From: Bacillota bacterium
GTDB lineage: Bacteria; Bacillota; Sulfobacillia; Sulfobacillales; JAIMBI01
Direction of reading: 5' to 3'
DNA: 44,005 bases
NCBI GenBank assembly: GCA_021846505.1
Contig: JAJZWV010000030.1
Span: forward strand, 1-44,005
Shown: positions 1 to 6,837 of the stretch, one piece after another
How the letters are laid out: each line of letters starts with the position of its first letter
Position numbering within the stretch: the first letter of the stretch is position 1
Translations under genes and position numbers: made by a program
Notes under the pieces: model-generated
The model's database searches: none
The model's input: only the letters and a program-made list of their open reading frames with translations
What the model was told of the DNA's origin: nothing

Positions 1-588
1 CGGGGTGTGCCACAAGAGGGCGCGCGCCATAATGACCCGCTGCCGCATGCCGTTCGACAGCTCGCCCGAAAGCTTTCTCGCATCTGCGGTGAGGTCCATG
101 GCCGCGAGCGCTTCCTGGGCTCGCACCCGCGCCAGCCGCGAGGGCATGCCAGACAGCTCGGCATAAAACCGAAGGTTTTCCTCGGCCGTGAGAGCCCACT
201 CCAGCCCCATCCACCCGGTGGTGGAAACGTAGGCCACGTGGCGGCGCAGGCCGGCGGGCTGAGACAGCGGCCAGCCCGCGACGGACCCTGACCCCGCCGT
301 CGGCTGAATGAGGCCGGCCATAATCTTGATGAGCGTCGTCTTGCCCGATCCGTTGGGGCCAAGGACGCCCAGCACTTCCTCCCGGCCAACGGTGACGCTC
401 ACGTCATGCAGCGCGCGCTCGGGGGGCACCACCTCCCCCGTAAGCCCCGCCGCCTTCAGCGCGTTGCGGACCCACAGCACCGGGCCGGTGGCTTCCAGCT
501 TCGTGCCGCGCAGGGACAGCTCGACCCCGGGGTATGTCTTTCCCACCGCCCGAAGGTCAATGGCCGTGGTGTCGGTCACAGTCCCCAT
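1..588 (-). CDS. ABC transporter ATP-binding protein (partial, 3' end outside window)
   Basis: This is the ATPase subunit of an ABC transporter, powering transport or export across the membrane. The frame is open from an ATG at 588 to the window edge (196 codons). A Walker A motif GPNGSGKTT lies about 75 residues in, followed by a Q-loop-like region and the signature LSNGMRQR near residue 180; Walker B and the H-loop would lie beyond the edge. The signature resembles the drug- or ABC-2-type exporter ATPases (DrrA/NodI/CcmA-like). The start overlaps the end of the upstream phosphotransferase-like gene by 13 bp, so the two are probably translationally coupled. The permease is presumably next, outside the window. 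The substrate is unknown. No frameshift is visible. Confidence 0.9.
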   Translation of the reverse strand, partial: MGTVTDTTAIDLRAVGKTYPGVELSLRGTKLEATGPVLWVRNALKAAGLTGEVVPPERALHDVSVTVGREEVLGVLGPNGSGKTTLIKIMAGLIQPTAGSGSVAGWPLSQPAGLRRHVAYVSTTGWMGLEWALTAEENLRFYAELSGMPSRLARVRAQEALAAMDLTADARKLSGELSNGMRQRVIMARALLWHTP

Positions 589-1508
589 GTGCGCGCGGTC
601 GCCAGCAAGTCCTGCCGGGCCGCCTCCCGATGAGCCTCGCTGCGGTACATGGCCAGCAAGTCGGCCAAAATCCCCGCCACGGGCAGGAAGGCGAAGAAGC
701 CGGGACCGGGATCGCCCACCTCCCGATACCCCCGCAGCACGGCGGCCCGGTCCTGGGGCACGGGCCAGCGCCCAAGGTCGTGGGCCGGGTGCCCGATGTA
801 CGCGTCGCCAAAGTCGATGAGGCCCACAAAGCGGCCGGTGGCCGGGTCGACGAATGTGTGCGTCGGGCCGGGGTTGGTGTGCAGGGCCACGGCCGGCGGG
901 TCCGATGGCACCAGATCCTGCGCGCGCTCGATGAGGGCCGCCGGGGTGAACGGGAGCGGCCACCCCAAGTTCTTCGCCGCCAACAGCTCGGCCCACTCGC
1001 CAATATCCTCGGCCACCCCGGCCCGCAAATCGTCCGCGGTATATTCTTCCGGGAACAGGCCCGACGCGCCGAGCGGCTCTTGCTGAATGGCGTGGACGCG
1101 CCGGATGACTCGGCCCAGCTCCTCCAGCATCACCGGGCGCGCCTCGGCGGAAATCGGGGTCCGCACGGCGGCCTCGCCCCCAATCCGCGTCATGAGCGTG
1201 TACTCGACGGCGCCCTCGCGGCCATGGCCAGCGACGCGCGGCACCGGCAGGCTCGGGTCGTCGATGGCAATCTGCTCGAGAAACCGCACCTCTTTTTCCA
1301 GGCTCGTCCACGAGCGAAGCTGCTGGGGGCGCTGGACCTTAAACACCCAGCCGCCGTCCAGGCAGTACACCCGCGCCTCGCCCCCGGTCTCGTCGATGGC
1401 CGTCACCGCCTGGATCGACGGCTCGTGGCGCCGAGCCAGGGCCAGCACCAACTCATCAGGCAGAATCGGGTCAGGGGCCTCGCGCTGGTAGTACTCACGA
1501 ACAATCAC
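576..1508 (-). CDS. Aminoglycoside-phosphotransferase-like (APH/choline kinase fold) protein
   Basis: A 310-residue protein of the APH superfamily, whose members phosphorylate small molecules with ATP. The N-lobe lysine region (VFKVQRP) and the C-lobe metal-binding motif (IDFGDAYIGHPAHDL, D near 237) are clear. The catalytic loop, normally HxDxxxxN, reads HTNPGPTHTF, so the general-base Asp position holds Asn. From memory this variant loop occurs in one APH-like subfamily, so it may be a family trait and not decay. The GTG start at 1508 follows GAGGAGG by about 7 nt. It overlaps the ABC ATPase gene downstream by 13 bp. Substrate unknown; calling it an antibiotic-resistance gene would be unjustified. 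Confidence 0.85.
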   Translation of the reverse strand: MIVREYYQREAPDPILPDELVLALARRHEPSIQAVTAIDETGGEARVYCLDGGWVFKVQRPQQLRSWTSLEKEVRFLEQIAIDDPSLPVPRVAGHGREGAVEYTLMTRIGGEAAVRTPISAEARPVMLEELGRVIRRVHAIQQEPLGASGLFPEEYTADDLRAGVAEDIGEWAELLAAKNLGWPLPFTPAALIERAQDLVPSDPPAVALHTNPGPTHTFVDPATGRFVGLIDFGDAYIGHPAHDLGRWPVPQDRAAVLRGYREVGDPGPGFFAFLPVAGILADLLAMYRSEAHREAARQDLLATARTWGL

Positions 1509-1772
1509 GCATCGTCCTCCTCATGGACTGTCCGACTTGTCATGCGCCGCGCCATGGGCGCATCGTGGTGTGCCCGAGGGGCGCTGAACCAGGGTTCGCC
1601 ATGGCACCGTCGGCCGCCATCAGCCAACAGCCCCCAGCGCCAGCAAGACTATCAGCCACGCCAGCTGCAGAAACGGGGCAGGGGAGAAAAGCTATCCCCG
1701 CCACAATAGCACAGCGAGCGGCGCCGACGCGCCCGCGCGCCTGTGCGTCGGAATAGATTGGCCCCCTCCCCT
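1509..1772. other. Intergenic region, no supported gene
   Basis: A 264-bp gap between two minus-strand genes. It contains the GAGGAGG ribosome binding site of the phosphotransferase-like gene (just above 1508) and a short hydrophobic reading on the minus strand near 1620-1690 that has no start codon or ribosome binding site. I see no convincing promoter, terminator or RNA gene. Confidence 0.4.
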
Positions 1773-2477
1773 TTAGCGCGGGATGGCCCGCACCCGTATT
1801 TGAATATTGAGCCACTGCGCGCGCGGGATGTATCGGCAGCGAATGGTCGCCTGGCTGGCCAGGCGCTCCGTCATGTTGGTGCGGCCCTGGGCGTTCCAGA
1901 TGACGAAGTCGCCGCGGTCGAGGTCAAAGTTCCACTGGTGCAGTCCGCGATACCGCTCGTTTTCACCTTCGTTGCGCCGGTGCTCCAGCACCACGTAGTG
2001 GCCGGGCAGGGCCAGCGCCACCATCTGCTCAATGATTGCCACCGGATCGTAGCTGTGGTCCAGCGCGTTTTGGGAGTACACCAAGTGGAAGCTCTCCGGC
2101 TGAAAGCGCTCCCGCAGCAGCTCGCCCTGGCACCAGGTGGTGTGCACGGGCGGCTCGATGCCGGCTTCGCGCAGCAGCTCATCGTAAAGGTCCGCCAGCG
2201 GGTCCACGGCAGTGATGCGGAGCGGGCGCCGCCGATACCGCTTGCCCAAAGCCGTCAGCGGCCCCGCGCCCACATCCAGCGCACGAATCTCCGGCGCCTC
2301 GACGCCGTGGAGCACCCGATGCAGGTGCCGCGCGACGGGCAAGGTGGGATTCATGCGGTTGGCAAAGTCCTCGGCAAACTCACCACCGCGGCCGCTCAGC
2401 CACGTGCGCCAAAACTCCACCTCGTGACCAATCCCGGCTCGCCAGATGGCTTTGGTGTTGGCATCCTCCATGGGCAT
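1773..2477 (-). CDS. Class I SAM-dependent methyltransferase
   Basis: A Rossmann-fold methyltransferase of about 234 residues. Motif I is ALDVGAGPLTALG, followed by an acidic residue at the end of strand 2 (ITAVDPLAD) and a motif-IV-like segment FHLVYSQNALDHSYDP. I chose the ATG at 2477 because AGGGA lies 5-6 nt upstream; an open frame extends to 2558 but has no ribosome binding site there. A second ATG two codons in is also possible. The substrate cannot be deduced. The gene is 150 bp downstream of the MFS gene in the same direction, so co-transcription with the sulfur operon is possible but not shown. Confidence 0.8.
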   Translation of the reverse strand: MPMEDANTKAIWRAGIGHEVEFWRTWLSGRGGEFAEDFANRMNPTLPVARHLHRVLHGVEAPEIRALDVGAGPLTALGKRYRRRPLRITAVDPLADLYDELLREAGIEPPVHTTWCQGELLRERFQPESFHLVYSQNALDHSYDPVAIIEQMVALALPGHYVVLEHRRNEGENERYRGLHQWNFDLDRGDFVIWNAQGRTNMTERLASQATIRCRYIPRAQWLNIQIRVRAIPR

Positions 2478-2629
2478 TGGCGTCCCTCGCTTTGCTGGCG
2501 CTCGCTGAGGGTGGTGGCTGGCACCCCCTCGGTGGCTAGCATGTGCCGCCGCCGCCAAGGCTGCCTCAGCTCCTCCAGGCTACTATACCAATCCGCCGGC
2601 GGAAGCCCGCGGACGTCGCGGCGGCGCCC

Positions 2630-3853
2630 CTATGGGGGCGTCCGGCCCGGATGCGTTTCTGGGAGCCGCCACGCAATGAACAGCGCGGCGGCGATGACCA
2701 AGCCACTCACGAGGACGAGGCTCGCGTGCATGCCGATGGCAGCCAGCAGGAGCCCGAGGCCCAATCCGCCGACGGCGTAGCCGCCGTCGCGCCAGAGCCG
2801 GTAGACGCCCAGCACGGCCCCCCGCTCGTGCGGGGCGGCCACGTCGGCCACGGCCGCATTCAGCACGGGGTACGCCATGGCCATGCCGAATCCCATGGCG
2901 GCGGCCGCCCCCGCCCAGCTGGCGGTGCCGGTCGCGGCTACCATGACCGCCAGCCCCGCCCCGAGGAGCAGCAGGCCCGCCACAATTAAGGGCTTGCGGC
3001 CGGTGCGATCGGACCAGAGCCCGGTGCCAAACTGGCCCAATCCCCATACGCCGGCATAAATGGCGGCCAAAAGGCTAATGGTGGCGACCGACGCATGCGC
3101 CCGCGCAAAGTACAGCGGCAAAAGCCCCCACGCGGCCGTATCGGCCACCTTGTTGATAAAGCCTCCCAGCGTGATCGACGACAGAGCCGGGTGGTCCCAG
3201 GTGGCCTCCCGGAAGATCAGGCCAAAGGGCCGTGCACCCTGGCTCGGCGCCGCAGCCACGTGGCCCCGCGTCTCGCGAATGACGGCCGCACTCTCAAGGC
3301 AGCCCACCAGGGCAATCGCCCCAGCGAGATAGAAAGGCCGCGTTGCCAGGTGGCCGTGTGCGGCCAACAGCCCCGCGGCGGCAGTGGCCAGCGCCACCCC
3401 CAGATATCCCATCGCTTCGTTAACTCCCATCGACAGTCCCCGCTCCTGGGGGATGACCAGGTCCAGCTGGGCGGTGACGGTCATGGTCCACGCCAGGCCC
3501 TGGTTGGCCCCCAGCAAGACGTTGGCCGCGATGACGGCCCACCAGGCGTGGGCCAGCAGCAGCAGGAGCACCACGGGAATGGCCAGCAGCCACCCGGCCA
3601 CCAGCAGGGGCCGGCGGCCAAGCGAGTCGGACCACCGGCCGGCCCCCATGTTCACGAGCGCTTTGGTGAGGCCGAACGAGGCAATAAACGAAAGGGCCAG
3701 GGCGGCGGCCACATGATACACGTCGCGCCCCAGCAGCGGCACGATGGTGCGCTCGGTGCCCAGCATTCCCCCGACCAGCAGCACGTTCACGGCGAGCCAG
3801 GAAAACTGCGCGCGGTTTTTGGCCAAGCCCGGCTGAGGGGACAGCGCGGTCAT
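2630..3853 (-). CDS. MFS transporter in the ArsR-rhodanese/MBL operon
   Basis: A 407-residue, 12-helix-type major facilitator. Both halves carry the loop 2-3/8-9 signature: GRWSDSLGRRPLL near residue 75 and GLWSDRTGRKPLI near residue 280. Its ATG overlaps the TGA stop of the preceding MBL gene as ATGA, with AGGAGG immediately upstream, so translation is probably coupled to termination of the MBL gene. This overlap only makes sense if the MBL frame is read through its internal TGA codons. The substrate is unknown; operon context suggests a sulfur compound or a product of persulfide/thiosulfate chemistry, or drug-like export. No lesion seen. Confidence 0.9.
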   Translation of the reverse strand: MTALSPQPGLAKNRAQFSWLAVNVLLVGGMLGTERTIVPLLGRDVYHVAAALALSFIASFGLTKALVNMGAGRWSDSLGRRPLLVAGWLLAIPVVLLLLLAHAWWAVIAANVLLGANQGLAWTMTVTAQLDLVIPQERGLSMGVNEAMGYLGVALATAAAGLLAAHGHLATRPFYLAGAIALVGCLESAAVIRETRGHVAAAPSQGARPFGLIFREATWDHPALSSITLGGFINKVADTAAWGLLPLYFARAHASVATISLLAAIYAGVWGLGQFGTGLWSDRTGRKPLIVAGLLLLGAGLAVMVAATGTASWAGAAAAMGFGMAMAYPVLNAAVADVAAPHERGAVLGVYRLWRDGGYAVGGLGLGLLLAAIGMHASLVLVSGLVIAAALFIAWRLPETHPGRTPP

Positions 3854-4578
3854 GCCTCCTGCTCGCTGTTAGCGGCCACGATGGCTTGGAAGTTGGCGGC
3901 CTTCTCCGGCAGCGTCGACACGATGAACTCCACAAACTGGCTCGGGGAGCGAGGAGCCAGCGCGGGATTGAACCGGCGCTCGAATCCAATCGTGGAAACG
4001 ACCTTTCCACTGAGGTCCCGCCCTCAGGTGGATCCGCTGAAGGCGCCCGGATACACCTCGACAGAGTCCGGCAGAGCCATGAGCTTGGCGAGGCTTTCCT
4101 GCAAGGCCGCCGCGCCCACCGTGGGAGCCAGGTCGGGCCGGCCGGCATCGCCAATCATCAGGGCGTGCCCGGTGAGCACAAACCAGGGGTCCGGCCCGCC
4201 GCGCCGATCGGTGACGACCAGGCTGATGTGGTCCGGGGTGTGGCCGGGGGTGTGCCAGACGACGGCGCTCACGTTGCCCAACTCGAGGCGATCGCCATCG
4301 CGCACGCGCCGCACCGGGTCTTTGACGGGTGCGGCGGCGCCGCGCACGTCGGTGGCGCCAGTGGCCGCCGCCAGCGCGCGCGCCCCCGACAGGTGGTCGG
4401 CATGCGTGTGGGTATCCACGACAAACGTGAGAGACAGGTCGAGCCGGGACAAGTCGTCCAGGTACGGGTCCAAATGAGGGAGTGGATCCACCACTGCCGC
4501 GAGGCCCTGGCCGCCTCACCCCAAAAGATACGAAGCGGCCACCACGGGGTCGGTGTGCAGATGCTGGCGAAAAATCAT
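3850..4578 (-). CDS. Putative selenoprotein: persulfide-dioxygenase-like MBL-fold protein with two in-frame TGA (Sec) codons
   Basis: From ATG 4578 (AGGGAGG 6 nt upstream) the frame runs 242 codons to TGA at 3850, interrupted only by TGA at codon 21 (4516-4518) and codon 185 (4024-4026). The protein shows the MBL metal motif DTHTHADH (H57, H59, D61, H62), TPGHTPDH (H113) and GDAGRPDL, and continues after the second TGA with LSGKVVSTIGFERRFNPAL, which is typical of this ETHE1/persulfide-dioxygenase branch. Both TGAs fall where I recall family members having cysteine: SYLLG-x-GG and SGST-x-GR. A hairpin follows each TGA at bacterial SECIS distance. The end overlaps the MFS start by 4 bp. TGA is a normal stop in neighbouring genes. 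Likely role: oxidation or handling of persulfide/sulfide-derived sulfur together with the adjacent rhodanese. The position of the usual TGD motif reads TGH. Alternative: a pseudogene with two nonsense mutations. Confidence 0.85.
3992..4010 (-). promoter_or_regulatory. Candidate bacterial SECIS hairpin for TGA codon 185
   Basis: On the minus strand, 13 nt after the second in-frame TGA, GTGGAAA and TTTCCAC form a perfect 7-bp stem around the 5-nt loop GGTCG. The loop starts about 20 nt after the TGA. A short stem with a G (and U) in the apical loop at this distance is what SelB needs in bacterial mRNAs. The loop closely matches the GGUCU loop of E. coli fdhF as I remember it. Confidence 0.7.
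4481..4495 (-). promoter_or_regulatory. Candidate bacterial SECIS hairpin for TGA codon 21
   Basis: On the minus strand, 20 nt after the first in-frame TGA, AGTGG and CCACT form a 5-bp stem around the loop TGGAT, which has G at its second position. The loop begins about 25 nt after the TGA, inside the usual range. It is weaker than the second element. A competing hairpin (GAGGC/GCCTC) starts at the TGA itself. Confidence 0.5.
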
Positions 4579-4635
4579 GGGAGCCCTCCCTGCTTCTCGG
4601 CGGATCGGCGCGTGGGGAGACGGACACCAGATGCG

Positions 4636-5298
4636 TCAGCCGGTGGCAGATTCCTCCCAGGGCCAGTCCCGCACACTGGCTTCCGTGCGCCGGGCGCGGA
4701 TGCCCTGCTGGTGCAGGAAGCGCACCGCGTCCCGCGCGTACAGGCAGTACCGGCCCCGGCAGTAGGCCACCACCGGCATGGGGCTGGACCACCCGCGAAA
4801 ATGCTCCGCCAGCATCGGCAGCGGCACCGAGACGGCCCCCGGCAGATGGCGCGCGGCATATTCAGCCGCCGGCCGCACGTCAATCAGGTAGACGGCCTGG
4901 CAGGCCACCAGGGCGTGGAGCTGGTCCAGCGGCAGCGGATCCGCATCGGTGGGGTCGCCAAACCCACGCTGGCGCAGCGCCACCAGCTCCAGCAGCAGCG
5001 CCTCGCTGGCGTCCTCGACCGACGCGGTGAGCGCGGCCACGGCTGGGCTGGCCAGCTCGTAAATGACGTAGGTGCCTCGCTTGTGGGACCGCACCAGCCG
5101 CGCCGTGGACAGCTGGCGCAGATGCTGCGACGTGTTGGCCACACTGGCGCCCAGCTCGCGCGCCAGCTCCTCGACACTCTTGGGCTCCTGGCCGAGCAAA
5201 TCTAAAATCTCCAGCCGCCGGGGGCTGGCCAGGGCTTTGCCCACGCGCGCGACCTGTCCGTACACCTCGTCTTTCCACCCCCGGTGGCTGTCGCTCAT
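4636..5298 (-). CDS. ArsR-family transcriptional regulator fused to a rhodanese domain
   Basis: A 220-residue fusion. Residues about 15-95 are an ArsR/SmtB winged helix (SPRRLEILDLL, VEELARELG, NTSQHLRQL, RGTYVIYEL). Residues about 120-215 are a rhodanese domain with LIDVRPAAEYAARHLPGA and the active loop YCRGRYC (Cys180 catalytic, Cys185 nearby). Proteins of this type are thought to sense reactive sulfur or thiol state and control sulfide-oxidation genes; the two cysteines fit persulfide or disulfide sensing. I chose ATG 5298 because GAGGAG lies 7 nt upstream; a TTG at 5313 is less likely. It is the first gene of the operon, 57 bp ahead of the MBL gene, and its promoter carries repeats suited to autoregulation. 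Confidence 0.92.
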   Translation of the reverse strand: MSDSHRGWKDEVYGQVARVGKALASPRRLEILDLLGQEPKSVEELARELGASVANTSQHLRQLSTARLVRSHKRGTYVIYELASPAVAALTASVEDASEALLLELVALRQRGFGDPTDADPLPLDQLHALVACQAVYLIDVRPAAEYAARHLPGAVSVPLPMLAEHFRGWSSPMPVVAYCRGRYCLYARDAVRFLHQQGIRARRTEASVRDWPWEESATG

Positions 5299-5309
5299 AG
5301 GATCGCTCC

Positions 5310-5323
5310 TCAAGTATTCAAGT
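5310..5323 (-). promoter_or_regulatory. Possible ArsR operator
   Basis: Two copies of TCAAGT (plus-strand reading, 5310-5315 and 5318-5323) lie between the -10 box and the ribosome binding site, within an imperfect inverted repeat bounded by CTCA and TGAG. The position, over the expected transcription start, suits repression by the ArsR-type protein encoded just downstream. Inferred from position only. Confidence 0.4.
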
Positions 5324-5330
5324 GAGTGCT

Positions 5331-5359
5331 ATAATATTGCGCGCACGGAGATTCGTCAA
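5331..5359 (-). promoter_or_regulatory. Sigma-A-type promoter of the ArsR-rhodanese operon
   Basis: On the minus strand, TTGACG (5354-5359) and TATTAT (5331-5336) are separated by exactly 17 nt. Transcription would start near 5322-5325, about 25 nt ahead of the ATG. This is the strongest promoter match I found in the window. Confidence 0.75.
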
Positions 5360-5424
5360 CCCCCTGAGCCTCTTCTGTGACGCTTCCGGTGCGGCCGCGC
5401 CGCGAGCCCAGGAGCTCCGGCCCC

Positions 5425-6149
5425 CTACGGGTCCAGCGGCCAGCGCGGCGCCTGGCCCAAGGGTTCCAGCCCAGGGCCGGGGCCCGCGAGGGCCGCCCAC
5501 GCCGCCTGGCAGCGGGCGACGATGTCGGCGGGCTCGTGCGCCCGAAGGCAAGCGGCGATCCAGGCGTGGGCGTCGGGATCGTGATCGGCCACCGCGCGGA
5601 GCTGTCGGCGCAGCATGGGCGCCCACAGGCCGCGCTGCCGCAGCCGGTACGCGATCAGGTCCGCGACAAACTGCCCGCGGAGCAGCACTAAGGTGTCGGG
5701 GCCGCGGGAGGCGACCCACTCCAGGATGCGCAGGGTCTGCGTCAGCTCGAAGCGGCCGTAAGCCAACTCGGTGGCCCACGTGGGCGGATGCGCCAGCCGC
5801 TCGGCGATCGAGGCCAGCCATTCGCCGGCAAGGCCGTCGGGATCGTAGAGGGGACGGGCGCCGGCCATGGTGGCGCGCGTGACCGGCCAGCGGGACAGCT
5901 GGCTCGCCGCCAGGTACAGCACCTCCACCCGATGGCTGTCGAACCAGCGACCTGCAGGGCGCGGCCCGGCCCATCCCCCAGCACGACGACATCGACGTCG
6001 CTGGACGCATCGGCCTGCTGCCGGGCCCAGGAGCCGGTGAGCACTGCGGCCCGGATCCCAGCGCTGGCCGCCAGCCGCGCCGCCGCCAAGCTGGCTTCGC
6101 CCAGCCGGGGCGGGGCTTTCGGGCGCTGGTCGAATTCGCCGGCGCGCAT
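5425..6149 (-). pseudogene. Nucleotidyltransferase-domain protein, frameshifted
   Basis: The N-terminal part, starting at ATG 6149 (GGAGAGGGG upstream), carries the polymerase-beta-type nucleotidyltransferase motif TGSWARQQADASSDVDVVVLG. The frame is lost near 5946-5950. The -1 related frame then continues as a helical C-terminal region (WFDSHRVEVLYLAASQL through ILEWVASRGPDTLVLL) to a stop at 5425. Joined, the protein would be about 241 residues, a normal length for a GSx-SDxD nucleotidyltransferase with a helical tail. It could be a true pseudogene or a single-base sequence error. It is convergent with nothing and divergent from msrA. Confidence 0.7.
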
Positions 6150-6191
6150 AGGACACCCCTCTCCGTGGACGGCCGCCGTCGCGGCGGCCTG

Positions 6192-6219
6192 TTGGCGGAC
6201 CCATGCAAACACGTACAAT
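6192..6219 (+). promoter_or_regulatory. Promoter of msrA
   Basis: TTGGCG (6192-6197) and TACAAT (6214-6219) are 16 nt apart, about 50 nt ahead of the msrA start. A perfect 7-bp inverted repeat GGCCGCC/GGCGGCC (6171-6189) lies directly upstream of the -35 box and could be an operator or a terminator-like hairpin between the divergent genes. Confidence 0.6.
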
Positions 6220-6271
6220 GAGTGGAGCCGGGGCGCGAACGCGATGAGCGCAGCAAAGGAGGGGGCAGGCG

Positions 6272-6820
6272 ATGGGTGAGGCCGGGGCCGAGCGCGAGGA
6301 GTCCTGGGCGGTGGCCACGTTGGCAGGGGGATGCTTCTGGTGCATGGTGCATCCCTTCGACCAGTGGCCGGGCGTGAAGCAGGTGGTGTCGGGGTACACG
6401 GGCGGCACGACCGTGAACCCGACCTACGCCGAGGTGTGCAGTGAGACCACGGGCCACCGCGAAGCCGTGCAAATCACGTTTGACCCGCGCGAGATCAGCT
6501 ATGCGCGGCTGTTGGAGCTGTATTGGCAGCAGATTGACCCCACCGACAGTGGGGGGCAGTTCGTGGATCGCGGGTCGTCGTACCGCCCCGCGATCTTTTG
6601 CCACACGGAGGAGCAGCGGCAGCAGGCCGAGGCATCCAAGGTGGCGCTGGAGCAAAGCCGCCGGTTCAGCGGCCCCATCGTGACGGATATCCTGCCGGCC
6701 GGCCCGTTCTACCCGGCCGAGGAGTACCACCAGGACTACTACCGCAAGAATCCGGGCCACTACGGGCGGTACCGCCAGGGATCGGGGCGGGCGCTGTTTT
6801 TGGAGCGCCACTGGTCCTGA
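6272..6820 (+). CDS. msrA: Peptide-methionine (S)-S-oxide reductase MsrA
   Basis: A 182-residue MsrA, a cytoplasmic enzyme that reduces methionine-S-sulfoxide in proteins. The catalytic motif is GGCFWC (Cys21 catalytic, Cys24), followed by the family segments [38 protein letters not shown], and [13 protein letters not shown] near the C-terminus. The length is right for a single-domain MsrA; no MsrB is fused. AAAGGAGGGGG lies 6 nt upstream of the ATG. A GNAT-like gene follows 17 bp later in the same direction. Confidence 0.96.
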   Translation: MGEAGAEREESWAVATLAGGCFWCMVHPFDQWPGVKQVVSGYTGGTTVNPTYAEVCSETTGHREAVQITFDPREISYARLLELYWQQIDPTDSGGQFVDRGSSYRPAIFCHTEEQRQQAEASKVALEQSRRFSGPIVTDILPAGPFYPAEEYHQDYYRKNPGHYGRYRQGSGRALFLERHWS

Positions 6821-6837
6821 GCCCAGGGAGGCGCGGC

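Noticed and set aside
1540-1815. 91-codon minus-strand frame with a hydrophobic stretch ahead of the phosphotransferase-like gene
   Set aside because: Overlaps the methyltransferase end, lacks a ribosome binding site and family similarity.
3420-4154. Long minus-strand frames (244 and 307 codons) overlapping the MBL and MFS genes
   Set aside because: They lie in other frames and lack any MBL or MFS motif; the correct reading is the TGA-containing frame.
3850-4578. Genome-wide reassignment of TGA (for example TGA read as Trp or Gly) as explanation for the interrupted MBL gene
   Set aside because: TGA is the normal stop of ftsH, both M16 genes, msrA, the GNAT-like gene and the MBL gene itself, and the expected residue at both sites is Cys, so local Sec insertion fits better.
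5321-5340. TATAAT on the plus strand beside the ArsR promoter as a divergent promoter
   Set aside because: No plus-strand gene follows until msrA, which has its own promoter; the minus-strand -35/-10 pair explains the sequence better.
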